From positions 1-19,890 of the forward strand of contig CALBPH010000002.1 of assembly GCA_937899365.1 (NCBI GenBank): DNA of 19,890 nt. The letters are read 5' to 3'. The notes beneath the pieces were generated by a model. It was not told the DNA's origin. It searched no databases and worked only from the letters and a program-made list of their open reading frames with translations. Shown here one piece after another: positions 1 to 7,799 of the stretch (positions are counted from its first letter, which is position 1; every line of letters begins with the position of its first letter). The position numbers and the translations under genes were made by a program. The DNA is from an uncultured Leptolyngbya sp. Lineage in GTDB: Bacteria; Cyanobacteriota; Cyanobacteriia; Phormidesmidales; Phormidesmidaceae.

Positions 1-369
1 GAAAGCTTTCGGATTCAACGCTGCTGGCGGGCATCAATCCTCCAAGCTATCTTTGTCAGATTACCCCACTATGCCCGAGATGAGTTCTGTGCTTGCACTG
101 AACTCCTCTCGGGCTTAGAAAGTTCTGTATAGGGGAAACTGCTAAAAGTCAGTCCGAATATAGGGTTAGGGTTAAGCTGCAAACGCAGTAGTCATAAGCG
201 TTCTCTCGAACTGAATACAGATTACCCCAGGTGCTGAGTCAGTAAACATAAACAACTTATGAACTTAGGTAAACCTAAACCAAAGAAAATCTTAAGATAT
301 TAGCCCCATAAGGCTTTGAGATTTTTATGCCTGTATGGAAATCTATCCAAATGATAATTAATTATCTAT
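1..369. other. Non-coding left edge
   Basis: I see no convincing gene here. The stretch holds a strong inverted repeat at 73-114 (listed separately), a 14-bp AT-rich perfect palindrome GATAATTAATTATC at 353-366 just past the stop codon of the ABC gene, and an AT-rich tract from about 240 onward. A gene ending to the left of the window cannot be excluded. Confidence 0.5.
73..114. repeat. Long inverted repeat, possible terminator
   Basis: The arms are GCCCGAGA-T-GAGTTC (73-87) and GAACTC-C-TCTCGGGC (100-114). They give 14 base pairs with one T/C mismatch around a 12-nt loop, and the loop itself holds GTGC/GCAC. There is no clear T-run on either side, so a classical intrinsic terminator is not certain. 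It could end transcription of a gene left of the window. Confidence 0.55.
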
Positions 370-1302
370 TCATACTGAGCGAGTCACCTCTAAATAGATA
401 TGCTCCAATGTGACTGGGCTGCGGGCAATCGAATCAATGGGAACCCCTTCAAACCTATCGAGCAGCACTTTCAGCTCCAGCCGTTCAGGCAACCAAAACG
501 CCAAATATGTGTCGTAACGGCGCATGGCAAATCCAAGGGCATGTGCCCTTTCAATGGCAGCCACCTCATCCGTTGTCTGCAGGGTTACAACTTCTTGAGC
601 AGGGATGCGGGTGCGTAGCTCGTCTAGACTGCCTTGGGCTAATAGATGCCCCTGTTTAAGAAACCCGATGCGATCGCACAGCCGCTCGGCCTCATCTAAC
701 AGGTGGGTGGTCAGCAACACCGTTATGCCCTCCTGCTTCAGCTGACGGATGAGCTTCCACACATCATAGCGGGCGTCAATATCCAGACCTGTCGTGGGAT
801 CATCTAGCGCCACTAGCTTTGGCTGATGCACAATCGAAACCGCCAGACTCAGCCGTCGCTGCATACCGCCACTCAGGGACCCCACAACGCTATTGGCTCG
901 ATCACTCAGATTGACAGCCTTGAGACAGGTCAGAATACGTTGCGATCGCAACGATGCTGATAGGCCGTAGATTTTCGCAAAAAATGACAGATTTTCCCCA
1001 CAGGTCAAACTCTGATAGAGCAAATTTTGCTGAGGCATAATCCCTAAATAGCCTTTGGTCTTCTCCGAAGCCGGTTTGCCAGCAATCAACACCTGACCCG
1101 CATCAGGTCGCAGCAAACCACTCAATAAATTAATAGTCGTGGTCTTACCCGCTCCATTTGGCCCCAACAGACCATACACTTCGCCCGGAGCTAACTTAAG
1201 GGTGAGATCCGTTAGGACCTGACGCGGCCCAAACGTTTTCGATAGGTTTTCAATACTCAGCACACAGACCGCACCTGGCACCACTCCATGAGCGTATGAC
1301 AT
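370..1302 (-). CDS. ABC transporter ATP-binding protein (DrrA/CcmA-like export type)
   Basis: This is a cytoplasmic ATPase subunit that would power a two-subunit ABC exporter. In order (numbering from the possible GTG start at 1341) it shows Walker A GPNGAGKTT (60-68), a Q-loop PQQN, signature LSGGM (156-160), Walker B LVALDDP (176-182), D-loop TGLD and H-loop TTHLLDE (H213). An accessory domain follows, as in drug/antibiotic-type ATPases. I prefer the ATG at 1302 over the GTG at 1341, because AAAGG lies 5 nt before that ATG; this gives 310 residues. Unusually, the catalytic Glu after Walker B is Asp (D181). No permease gene lies next to it in the window, so its partner is encoded elsewhere or off the left edge. 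The transported substrate cannot be read from the sequence. Confidence 0.9.
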   Translation of the reverse strand: MSYAHGVVPGAVCVLSIENLSKTFGPRQVLTDLTLKLAPGEVYGLLGPNGAGKTTTINLLSGLLRPDAGQVLIAGKPASEKTKGYLGIMPQQNLLYQSLTCGENLSFFAKIYGLSASLRSQRILTCLKAVNLSDRANSVVGSLSGGMQRRLSLAVSIVHQPKLVALDDPTTGLDIDARYDVWKLIRQLKQEGITVLLTTHLLDEAERLCDRIGFLKQGHLLAQGSLDELRTRIPAQEVVTLQTTDEVAAIERAHALGFAMRRYDTYLAFWLPERLELKVLLDRFEGVPIDSIARSPVTLEHIYLEVTRSV

Positions 1303-1391
1303 CAGCACCTTTAACGTAAAGACAAAGACAGATCCCAACACAAGTGCTAATATTAAGCACGGTTTCTGACTAAGAAATCAGTCAGATATCA

Positions 1392-1464
1392 GGGCATGTA
1401 GCTCAGTGGATAGAGCATCAGATTCCGGTTCTGAGGGTCGGGGGTTCGAATCCCTCCATGCTCG
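1392..1464 (+). tRNA. tRNA-Arg (anticodon CCG)
   Basis: A complete 73-nt cloverleaf can be drawn. The acceptor stem is GGGCATG with CATGCTC (one G-U pair), the D stem GCTC/GAGC, and the anticodon stem TCAGA/TCTGA around loop TTCCGGT. That puts anticodon CCG at 1425-1427, which reads CGG. The T-arm has the usual TTCGAAT loop, and the discriminator base is G. CCA is not encoded. It is divergent from the ABC ATPase gene, with about 90 bp to that gene's ATG. Confidence 0.95.
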
Positions 1465-1871
1465 TCTTAGTCTCCGCCTCAGGTCATCAGTCCTTACAGG
1501 GTGCTTAAAGGCCCTAGGGCAACGATAATCAAAGCCCTTCGGAAACTCTAGACCGATAAAAAATACTTAAGTTTCAAAAAGCGTAACCTCATACCCTATA
1601 TCCTTAGTGTGCAAGGGCGCTCATGCGTAGCCCATTCGAGTTCAAAAACTCAATAGGCATTATTACTTAAGCGCTAGTTCATGCCGTTGCTGATTTAGAG
1701 GATAAACCGATCAGTTAGATAAGCTATGTGATAGCATCCTGCAGATCAAATCATCCCGAAGCTTAGCAACGCTAGTTTATATAAAATCCCGATATCGTCC
1801 ATATCGATAACATCACACCCTTTAAATAAGCCAATAAATATAACTAACATTGCGTCATACCTATTTAAGTT
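1465..1871. other. Spacer upstream of kaiA, presumed kaiA promoter region
   Basis: No gene is seen in these 407 bp. It holds a perfect 10-bp palindrome GCCCTAGGGC at 1511-1520 and an AT-rich TTTATATAAAA run near 1776-1786 that could serve as a -10 region, though no good -35 is paired with it. The kaiA promoter must lie here, or transcription reads through from the tRNA gene. Confidence 0.4.
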
Positions 1872-2711
1872 TTGGCTGCACGTTTCCTGGTTGGAATTTA
1901 TACGGCTCAAGCCTCTATGGCTGAGTCTCTCAAGAAAACGCTGGCCCACAGCCCGTTTGCCATTAGTTGGAGCAAAACACAGACAGAGTTTGTGCAGTGG
2001 ACCATCAGCAATCGCCATCGAATTGATTGCTTGGTGGTTCAACCAGCCCACGACGGAGCTGACCTATTGCAAGAGCTGTGGGCGCGAGATATTTTGCTGC
2101 CCATTTTAATCGTCTCAGATCAAGAATTAACGTCTACCCACGCTAGTTACCACAGTGCTGTCATTCAGATCACGTCAGACGCACTAAATTCTATTGAGAG
2201 CCAAGTGCGTGAAGCGATTAATCAGTTTTTAAAACTGCCAGCTAAAAATGCTCTGAGTGGCAATGAAGACGATACCCGAGATAATCGCCTCTTTTTACTT
2301 AGCCTGCAGCAACAACGGTTAACTGAAAAACTTCATGAACGTCTTGGGTATTTGGGAGTGTACTACAAGCGAAACCCACAAAACTTTATGCGCAACATGA
2401 CCTTGGAAGAGCGTCATGAGTTAATTGATCAGCTACGTCAAGACTATCGTCAAATTATTTTGAACTACTTTTCATCAGATGATAAAAGCCTAAATCAACG
2501 CATCGATGATTACGTGAATCTAGCTTTCTTCGCCGATGTATCTATTTCTAAGGTTGTCGAAATTCACATGGAGCTAATGGATAGCTTTTCTAAACAGCTC
2601 ACCATGGAAGGCCGTAGCGAAGAAATCTTACTAGACTACCGCCTGACTCTAATTGATGTGTTAGCCCATTTATGTGAAATGTATCGCCGGTCTATCCCCC
2701 GTGAAATTTAG
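1872..2711 (+). CDS. kaiA: Circadian clock protein KaiA
   Basis: KaiA stimulates KaiC autophosphorylation by binding the KaiC C-terminal tail. The 279-residue product has the full two-part layout. An N-terminal pseudo-receiver domain (about 1-125) is followed by a linker and a C-terminal four-helix dimerisation/KaiC-binding domain (about 145-279). The C-terminal domain carries stretches typical of the family, such as YLGVYYKRNPQNF (160-172), VVEIHMELMD (228-237), LLDYRLTLID (253-262) and the terminus CEMYRRSIPRE. The start is TTG at 1872. An in-frame TAA at 1866-1868 blocks any upstream start, and the next in-frame ATG (1917) would remove the first beta strand of the receiver fold. No Shine-Dalgarno sequence is visible. 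kaiB follows 84 bp downstream. Confidence 0.96.
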   Translation: MAARFLVGIYTAQASMAESLKKTLAHSPFAISWSKTQTEFVQWTISNRHRIDCLVVQPAHDGADLLQELWARDILLPILIVSDQELTSTHASYHSAVIQITSDALNSIESQVREAINQFLKLPAKNALSGNEDDTRDNRLFLLSLQQQRLTEKLHERLGYLGVYYKRNPQNFMRNMTLEERHELIDQLRQDYRQIILNYFSSDDKSLNQRIDDYVNLAFFADVSISKVVEIHMELMDSFSKQLTMEGRSEEILLDYRLTLIDVLAHLCEMYRRSIPREI

Positions 2712-2795
2712 ACACCGTAGCAATTTCTCCATGCTCCCCCAAAAACCCTGTGGGCCTTTCCAGGCTACATTCGCCACACTTTCGGGACCCTTCTA

Positions 2796-3098
2796 ATGGC
2801 CTTTAAAAAGACTTACATCCTAAAGCTCTACGTCGCCGGCAATACCCCTAACTCCACCCGAGCCCTGAAGATGCTCAATACGATTCTGGAAGAGGAATTT
2901 CAGGGGGTTTATGCCCTTAAAGTTATTGATGTGTTGAAAAATCCACAGCTAGCTGAAGAGGACAAAATACTAGCCACGCCAACCCTGGCAAAAATTTTAC
3001 CGCCGCCAGTCCGCAAAATTATCGGTGATCTGTCTGACCGTGAACGGGTACTGATTGGACTAGACCTGCTCTACGATGAGCTGAGCGAAGATGAATAG
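2796..3098 (+). CDS. kaiB: Circadian clock protein KaiB
   Basis: KaiB binds the CI ring of phosphorylated KaiC after switching fold, sequesters KaiA and so turns the clock toward dephosphorylation. The 100-residue thioredoxin-like protein is almost colinear with known KaiBs. Typical stretches are YILKLYVAGNTPNS (7-20), YALKVIDVLKNPQLAEEDKI (39-58), ATPTLAKILPPPVR (60-73) and VLIGLDLLY (85-93). Gly88 and Asp90 correspond to the residues known to control fold switching in Thermosynechococcus KaiB (G89, D91). The acidic end DELSEDE is normal. The ATG at 2796 has no clear ribosome binding site. The 334-bp gap to kaiC is much longer than I recall for kaiBC in S. elongatus. Confidence 0.97.
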   Translation: MAFKKTYILKLYVAGNTPNSTRALKMLNTILEEEFQGVYALKVIDVLKNPQLAEEDKILATPTLAKILPPPVRKIIGDLSDRERVLIGLDLLYDELSEDE

Positions 3099-3117
3099 CT
3101 ATACTGAGAACGCCAGG

Positions 3118-3142
3118 GTAGTCGGTTCGACGAACCTACTAC
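3118..3142 (+). repeat. Stem-loop just after kaiB
   Basis: The arms GTAGT-c-GGTTC and GAACC-t-ACTAC pair over 10 bp with one C/T mismatch and a GAC loop. The stem starts 20 nt after the kaiB stop codon. No T-run follows, so it is more likely an attenuator or mRNA-end-stabilising hairpin than a full intrinsic terminator. Confidence 0.55.
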
Positions 3143-3290
3143 GTTTCTAAAGAGTCAAATCAGACGTCACATAGGCAGTCAAGGACCGTTTACACCCCTT
3201 AAACGTAGCTTTCATAGGTGTATGGGGCCAGACCAATAAATGATTCTTTCAAATAACGTTTTCAAGGGTAGATAGTCTTCAAACGTTGAG

Positions 3291-3311
3291 TGCTGTCAAG
3301 ACTTGTCAGCA
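3291..3311. promoter_or_regulatory. 21-bp near-perfect palindrome upstream of kaiC
   Basis: The sequence reads TGCTG-t-CAAG-a-CTTG-t-CAGCA. It is a two-fold symmetric site with nine pairs per half and only a T/T mismatch. It is centred about 132 bp before the kaiC start. The form fits the binding site of a dimeric regulator; no known operator is recognised. Confidence 0.4.
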
Positions 3312-3364
3312 TTTAAGCTGTACATTGGGAAGAATTAGCCTCAACGCTTGCCCTCGATAGCTTA

Positions 3365-3418
3365 ACCTGTTGAAATATTAATATCATTCTTTTCTCTGAC
3401 TGTATTTTTTTAACAGGT
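3365..3418 (+). promoter_or_regulatory. Stem-loop in the kaiC leader
   Basis: The arms ACCTGTTGAAA (3365-3375) and TTTTAACAGGT (3408-3418) form 11 pairs (one G-U) across a 32-nt AT-rich loop. The right arm ends 14 nt before the kaiC ATG and contains the only AGG triplet near it. In mRNA the structure could therefore affect ribosome access. That role is inference. Confidence 0.4.
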
Positions 3419-3432
3419 CAATTTACTAAACC

Positions 3433-4989
3433 ATGACTCAGTCTTTTCAAGGTGAGCCCCCCTCGAATAGTCCCTTGAGGGGCGTCAAAAAAATTCGCAC
3501 CATGATGGAAGGGTTTGACGACATCAGTCATGGTGGACTGCCTTCTGGACGATCCACACTTGTTAGTGGAACCTCAGGAACTGGTAAAACCCTAATAGCT
3601 GTTCAGTTTTTATATAACGGTATTACAGATTTTGATGAGCCTGGAGTGTTTATCACCTTTGAAGAGTCCCCAGCTGACATCATTCAAAACGCATGCAGTT
3701 TTGGCTGGGACCTACAAAAGCTGATTGATGATGGCAAGCTATTTATCCTCGACGCATCTCCCGACCCTGAAGGACAGGAAATTGTTGGCAATTTTGACCT
3801 GTCGGCACTGATCGAACGCATTCAATATGCCATTCGTAAATATAAGGCACGGCGAGTATCGATTGATTCGGTAACCGCTGTTTTTCAGCAATACGATGCT
3901 GCAGGAGTGGTCCGTCGCGAAATTTTTCGATTAGTTGCCCGTCTAAAGCAAATGGGTGTGACAACCCTGATGTCCACTGAGCGGGTCGAAGAATACGGCC
4001 CAGTTGCCCGCTTTGGTGTGGAAGAATTTGTATCAGATAATGTCGTCATTGTGCGCAACGTCCTCGAAGGTGAACGTCGCCGTCGCACCATTGAAATTCT
4101 AAAGCTGCGGGGCACCACACACATGAAGGGGGAATACCCTTTCACAATTACCCAAAACGGCATCAATATTTTCCCATTGGGGGCAATGCGTCTCACCCAG
4201 CGTTCTTCGAATGTGCGGGTATCCTCTGGTGTTAACACCTTGGATGAAATGTGTGGCGGCGGTTTCTTCAAAGATTCGATTATCTTAGCGACTGGCGCAA
4301 CAGGTACCGGAAAAACTCTGTTTGTTAGTAAGTTTATTGAAAATGGCTGTAAAGCAAACGAGCGGGCCATTTTGTTTGCCTATGAGGAGTCGCGGGCACA
4401 GCTATCGCGAAATGCCTATTCCTGGGGCATTGACTTTGAAGAACTAGAGCGGGCCGGACTACTCAAGATTATTTGTGCCTATCCCGAATCAGCAGGACTA
4501 GAAGACCATTTACAAATTATCAAGTCGGAAATTGCTGAGTTTAAGCCCTCTCGTATTGCTATCGATTCCCTTTCTGCACTTGATAGAGGCGTCAGCAATA
4601 ACTCCTTTCGTCAGTTTGTAATCGGTGTGACTGGCTATGCCAAACAAGAAGAAATCACAGGTTTCTTTACCAATACGACTGAGCAGTTCATGGGCTCCCA
4701 TTCGATTACAGATTCCCATATTTCTACAATTACAGACACTATCTTGATGCTGCAATATGTGGAAATCCGAGGGGAAATGTCACGGGCATTAAACGTCTTT
4801 AAGATGAGGGGTTCGTGGCATGAAAAGGCCATTCGCGAATATACCATCAGTGAAAACGGCCCAGAGATTAAAGATTCCTTCCGCAACCTGGAACAAATTT
4901 TCAGTGGTTCACCCAGGCGGGTTTCTGTGGATGAGAAAAGTGAGCTATCGCGCATTATGAAAGGCGTACAACCAACTGAGCTAGAGTAA
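3433..4989 (+). CDS. kaiC: Circadian clock protein kinase KaiC
   Basis: KaiC is the hexameric ATPase, autokinase and autophosphatase at the core of the cyanobacterial clock. The 518-residue product has both RecA-like domains. CI has Walker A GTSGTGKT (46-53) and catalytic E77-E78; CII has Walker A GATGTGKT (288-295) and E318-E319. The phosphosites S431 and T432 lie in DSHISTITDT, and T426 is also present, all at the numbering of the S. elongatus protein. The C-terminal A-loop/tail region (DEKSELSRIMKGVQ) that KaiA pulls on is intact. Length is essentially normal (519 in S. elongatus). It ends only 22 bp from a convergent gene, with no terminator visible between them. Confidence 0.98.
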   Translation: MTQSFQGEPPSNSPLRGVKKIRTMMEGFDDISHGGLPSGRSTLVSGTSGTGKTLIAVQFLYNGITDFDEPGVFITFEESPADIIQNACSFGWDLQKLIDDGKLFILDASPDPEGQEIVGNFDLSALIERIQYAIRKYKARRVSIDSVTAVFQQYDAAGVVRREIFRLVARLKQMGVTTLMSTERVEEYGPVARFGVEEFVSDNVVIVRNVLEGERRRRTIEILKLRGTTHMKGEYPFTITQNGINIFPLGAMRLTQRSSNVRVSSGVNTLDEMCGGGFFKDSIILATGATGTGKTLFVSKFIENGCKANERAILFAYEESRAQLSRNAYSWGIDFEELERAGLLKIICAYPESAGLEDHLQIIKSEIAEFKPSRIAIDSLSALDRGVSNNSFRQFVIGVTGYAKQEEITGFFTNTTEQFMGSHSITDSHISTITDTILMLQYVEIRGEMSRALNVFKMRGSWHEKAIREYTISENGPEIKDSFRNLEQIFSGSPRRVSVDEKSELSRIMKGVQPTELE

Positions 4990-5011
4990 AGCGGTGGGCA
5001 TGTGATGCTTA

Positions 5012-5758
5012 CTAGGATTTGGTCCCTGTAATTATCAGCAGATCATCTGCAATTTCGATATTTTCGAGAATGAGTCCCTGCTGCATAACAATGGCATTGA
5101 GACGCTGTTCTATTTCGTTCGTCGATAAGCCCATCTGTTCAGCCACGTCAGCCATGGGTAGGGTAAATTGTCCGAGTCTAACGCTGAGGTCTTGATCGAG
5201 GCTAACTTTACCGTCTTGTACGCTGGGTCTGGCAACAATCCCCATGTAGATATCACGGTTGGCCAACATGGGGGCTGCATTAGTGAGCTGCTCTAAACCA
5301 GTTTGGATATCGATGGGGAGACCTTCGCGGGGGAGTTCGGACAGGTTGAGCACAGCGCCTGCTTCGATGCTGTCCCCATTGAGGGTTGCCTGTAGGGGTT
5401 GGGCATTAGCAAAGATTTGAGCGGCAAGAGGCTGGCTTAAAATAGCACCGCTAACTAGCTGATTGAGTTGAGATTCGTCCAACGTCAGGCGCACCTGACC
5501 ATTGTCACGGTCAACGCCAGCCAGCTGTTGCTCAAGTGATGGCGATTGAGATAAGGAACCTGAGTCTGTCGACCGACTAATTTGGCTGGGCTCAGCACCA
5601 TTCGTTGTCACATCATCGGATTCTGACGTCGCTGGTGTCACCGAATCAGCCGCTGATCCATCGGGGCTACTCATCACGCTATGCCAGCCATAGGCAAAGC
5701 TACCACCAACAATGGCTGACACCACAACTAAGCTCATCAATAATGCAGATTTTTTCAT
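5012..5758 (-). CDS. Membrane-anchored conserved hypothetical protein
   Basis: The function is not recognised. From the ATG at 5758 the product has 248 residues. It has a KK-headed hydrophobic N-terminus (about 1-24) that acts as an anchor or uncleaved signal, then a low-complexity Ser/Thr/Asp-rich linker (about 30-80) and an extracytoplasmic domain. The domain pattern (VRLTLDESQLNQLVSG, then GKVSLDQDLSVRLGQF and LPMADVAEQMG) faintly recalls YpmS/DUF2140-type proteins; I treat that only as a lead. An upstream in-frame TTG at 5779 is a less likely start. The gene is convergent with kaiC and divergent from the cytochrome gene, so the 140 bp before it holds two promoters. Confidence 0.7.
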   Translation of the reverse strand: MKKSALLMSLVVVSAIVGGSFAYGWHSVMSSPDGSAADSVTPATSESDDVTTNGAEPSQISRSTDSGSLSQSPSLEQQLAGVDRDNGQVRLTLDESQLNQLVSGAILSQPLAAQIFANAQPLQATLNGDSIEAGAVLNLSELPREGLPIDIQTGLEQLTNAAPMLANRDIYMGIVARPSVQDGKVSLDQDLSVRLGQFTLPMADVAEQMGLSTNEIEQRLNAIVMQQGLILENIEIADDLLIITGTKS

Positions 5759-5898
5759 GGTGTTGTTGGTATGCAGCAAGAGCCTACCCTAAAATCTTTC
5801 ACAGTTTAGCGTTTCCATAGGTTCTAAGCTCTATTATCCTGAGGCTGCAACCCTCTACCATGGGAAGCATATGGACCCTAACATTCATTTCATTCATT

Positions 5899-6231
5899 AT
5901 GCTAAGACGTCTACTGATTTGCTGTTTAGTGGTTGGTGTTTGGATCAGTACCTCAGCGATGGCGTGGGCAGAGACTGCCCCTGAACTATTTGAGGTGAAC
6001 TGTGCCGGGTGCCACCCCAATGGCGCTAACATTATTCGTCGTGGCAAAAGTCTGAAGCAGAAAGCCTTGAACCGTCATGGTTATACGTCGGTGGATGCGA
6101 TCGCAACCCTAATCACCAATGGAAAAGGTCTCATGAGTGCCTATGGCGATCGACTGAGCGAAGACGACATCACTAACCTAGCCAACTACGTATTAGACCA
6201 GGCGGCCATCAACTGGCAATCGGCAAAGTAA
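5899..6231 (+). CDS. Cytochrome c6-like c-type cytochrome
   Basis: This is a small soluble electron carrier exported to the thylakoid lumen or periplasm; classical c6 passes electrons from cytochrome b6f to photosystem I or terminal oxidase. From the ATG at 5899 it has a signal peptide (MLRR, hydrophobic core, AWA before ETAPELF at about 24/25). One haem site CAGCH follows (C35, C38, H39), and the axial Met is M79 in GLMSAYGDRL. The C-terminus LSEDDITNLANYVLDQ is the family helix. Mature length is about 86 residues, normal for c6. Two departures from standard c6 are Ser in place of Pro after the axial Met, and Leu (L71) where c6 has the Gln that tunes haem potential. It may thus be a c6B/c6C-type paralogue. 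An upstream ATG at 5860 would add 13 residues. nadK follows 35 bp later. Confidence 0.88.
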   Translation: MLRRLLICCLVVGVWISTSAMAWAETAPELFEVNCAGCHPNGANIIRRGKSLKQKALNRHGYTSVDAIATLITNGKGLMSAYGDRLSEDDITNLANYVLDQAAINWQSAK

Positions 6232-6266
6232 TTTACTATTGCAACAGGCCATTTCATACCCATACT

Positions 6267-7187
6267 GTGCAGCTCAATCAAGTCATTATTGTTCACAAAG
6301 CAGGCAACCCCCAGAGCAAAAGCTGGGCCGAAAAATGCGCCAAAAAACTAGAAAAACGGGGTGCCAAGGTCCTACTGGGTCCCAGTGGTCCCAAGGACAA
6401 CCCGTATCCAGTTTTTTTAGCCTCCGCGGGTCAGCCGATTGATCTAGCAATTGTGCTCGGCGGTGACGGCACGGCCCTGGCCGCAGCTCGCCATTTAGCC
6501 CCCGAACAAATTCCTATTTTGGCGGTCAATATCGGTGGGCATCTGGGGTTTTTAACAGAATCATCAGATGAAATCGATGACTTTGAAACTACCATTGACC
6601 GGCTCCTCGACGATCGTTATGCGGTACAACAGCGCATGATGCTGCAGGCCTGTATCCACGAAGGCAACCGCAGCAATCGAGAACCCCTCAGCGAAGTGTA
6701 CTGGGCACTCAATGAAATGTGTGTCAAACCAGCCTCCCCCGACCGCATGATCACCTCGATTTTAGAGATGGAAATCGACGGCGAGGTCGTAGATCAATAC
6801 CAGGGCGACGGATTACTCATCAGCACTCCCACCGGCACCACCGGCTATACGGTCGCGGCCAATGGTCCCATCGTCCATCCCGGGATGTATGCCATCGTAG
6901 TCACACCTATTTGCCCCCTCAGTTTATCCTGCCGTCCGGTGGTTCTACCCTCTGGCAGCGTTGTCAGTGTCTGGCCCTTGGCCGACCCCGGAATGACAAC
7001 CAAACTATGGATGGATGGGGTACTCGCTACCTCTATTTGGCCCGGTCAGCGGGTAGATATTTTTATGGCAGAGCACATGGCAAAATTTGTGCTGTTGCGT
7101 CAAAACCAATCCTATTATCAGACCCTACGCAACAAGCTGCTGTGGGCAGGGGCACGGATTAACTACACCAATAATCATCGCAATTAG
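6267..7187 (+). CDS. nadK: NAD(+) kinase
   Basis: The enzyme phosphorylates NAD to NADP using ATP in the cytoplasm and so supplies the photosynthetic electron acceptor. The 306-residue product shows the family motifs in order: GGDGT (65-69), GGHLGF (90-95), the NE pair (149-150), DG (181-182) and TPTGTTGY (187-194). The sugar-kinase-like beta-sandwich domain follows. The start is GTG at 6267, and the next in-frame ATG lies far inside the protein. No strong Shine-Dalgarno is seen, and the 35-bp gap suggests co-transcription with the cytochrome gene. It converges on the SH3 gene with 34 bp between stops. Cyanobacteria usually carry two NAD kinases; I cannot tell which paralogue this is. Confidence 0.95.
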   Translation: MQLNQVIIVHKAGNPQSKSWAEKCAKKLEKRGAKVLLGPSGPKDNPYPVFLASAGQPIDLAIVLGGDGTALAAARHLAPEQIPILAVNIGGHLGFLTESSDEIDDFETTIDRLLDDRYAVQQRMMLQACIHEGNRSNREPLSEVYWALNEMCVKPASPDRMITSILEMEIDGEVVDQYQGDGLLISTPTGTTGYTVAANGPIVHPGMYAIVVTPICPLSLSCRPVVLPSGSVVSVWPLADPGMTTKLWMDGVLATSIWPGQRVDIFMAEHMAKFVLLRQNQSYYQTLRNKLLWAGARINYTNNHRN

Positions 7188-7221
7188 GACAATTAGGAAA
7201 GTGTTTTGCAGCTGAGGATGC

Positions 7222-7710
7222 CTAGAGTCGCTGTGTATTACCTTTGCCCCTAACCCAGCCCTCTAAACCGTCAAACCGTATTTTTAACCATCGGTCACCA
7301 GACTCTTCTAAAACATCTACGACCGCGTCGTAATCAACACCACCAATAGAGCCATACTCATTGCCTGGACCAGACCGTATCAGCAAACCAGTGCCGTAGG
7401 TAACTTTAACCTGATACAACGTCTCCGCCTCAACAGCATCGCTGGCTTCATTAGGCTGAGGCTGCTCGGCAGATTGCTCAGTACTAGCCTGGGGAGTCGC
7501 TGCCGCAGGTGTTGCAGCGGCGTCAGCTGGCTTGGGTGGCAGGTCATTTTCGTAAACGGGACGCTCAGGTACGCTGGAGAGCTGGGTTAAAAAATATCGG
7601 GCCGTTGCAGCCCCAGCCAAGGATATAACCAATAATGAGATCCCAACTCCCAATACAAGCTTTGTCAGTCCAAGCAAGAAGTCTTGTAGATTAAATCGCT
7701 TTGCTGCCAT
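7222..7710 (-). CDS. Membrane-anchored SH3b-domain protein
   Basis: The 162-residue protein has a short basic N-terminus and one transmembrane helix (about 14-39). A Pro/Ala/Glu-rich flexible linker (about 47-96) follows, then a C-terminal bacterial SH3 domain (about 98-158). The SH3 hallmarks are LLIRSGPGNEYG (109-120), VVDVLEESGDRWLKIRF and the closing GWVRG. SH3b domains usually bind peptidoglycan peptides or proteins outside the cytoplasm, so a cell-envelope role is likely; no enzyme domain is attached. It lies downstream of the AAA ATPase gene on the same strand, with an 89-bp gap that leaves room for its own promoter. Confidence 0.8.
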   Translation of the reverse strand: MAAKRFNLQDFLLGLTKLVLGVGISLLVISLAGAATARYFLTQLSSVPERPVYENDLPPKPADAAATPAAATPQASTEQSAEQPQPNEASDAVEAETLYQVKVTYGTGLLIRSGPGNEYGSIGGVDYDAVVDVLEESGDRWLKIRFDGLEGWVRGKGNTQRL

Positions 7711-7799
7711 AGCTGCTAAAAAAATCAGGAATAGTCGAGGATTGTCCTACGGTTATACCTTATTTTTTACCGCAAGGTCTCTCAATTCGTAAGCCATTG

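Larger units (their letters stand above)
3099..3432. other. Long kaiB-kaiC spacer with three inverted repeats
   Basis: No open frame worth calling is present. Three independent inverted repeats lie at 3118-3142, 3291-3311 and 3365-3418 (listed separately). The length and the structures suggest that kaiC has its own promoter or a structured leader here, or that kaiB and kaiC are uncoupled at the mRNA level. I could not find a -35/-10 pair with normal spacing. Confidence 0.5.

Noticed and set aside
164..175. Telomere-like tandem GGGTTAGGGTTA
   Set aside because: Only two units, in a bacterial intergenic region; coincidence.
3370..3408. kaiC promoter TTGAAA / TATTTT
   Set aside because: Spacing is 27 nt, too long for a normal sigma-70-type promoter.
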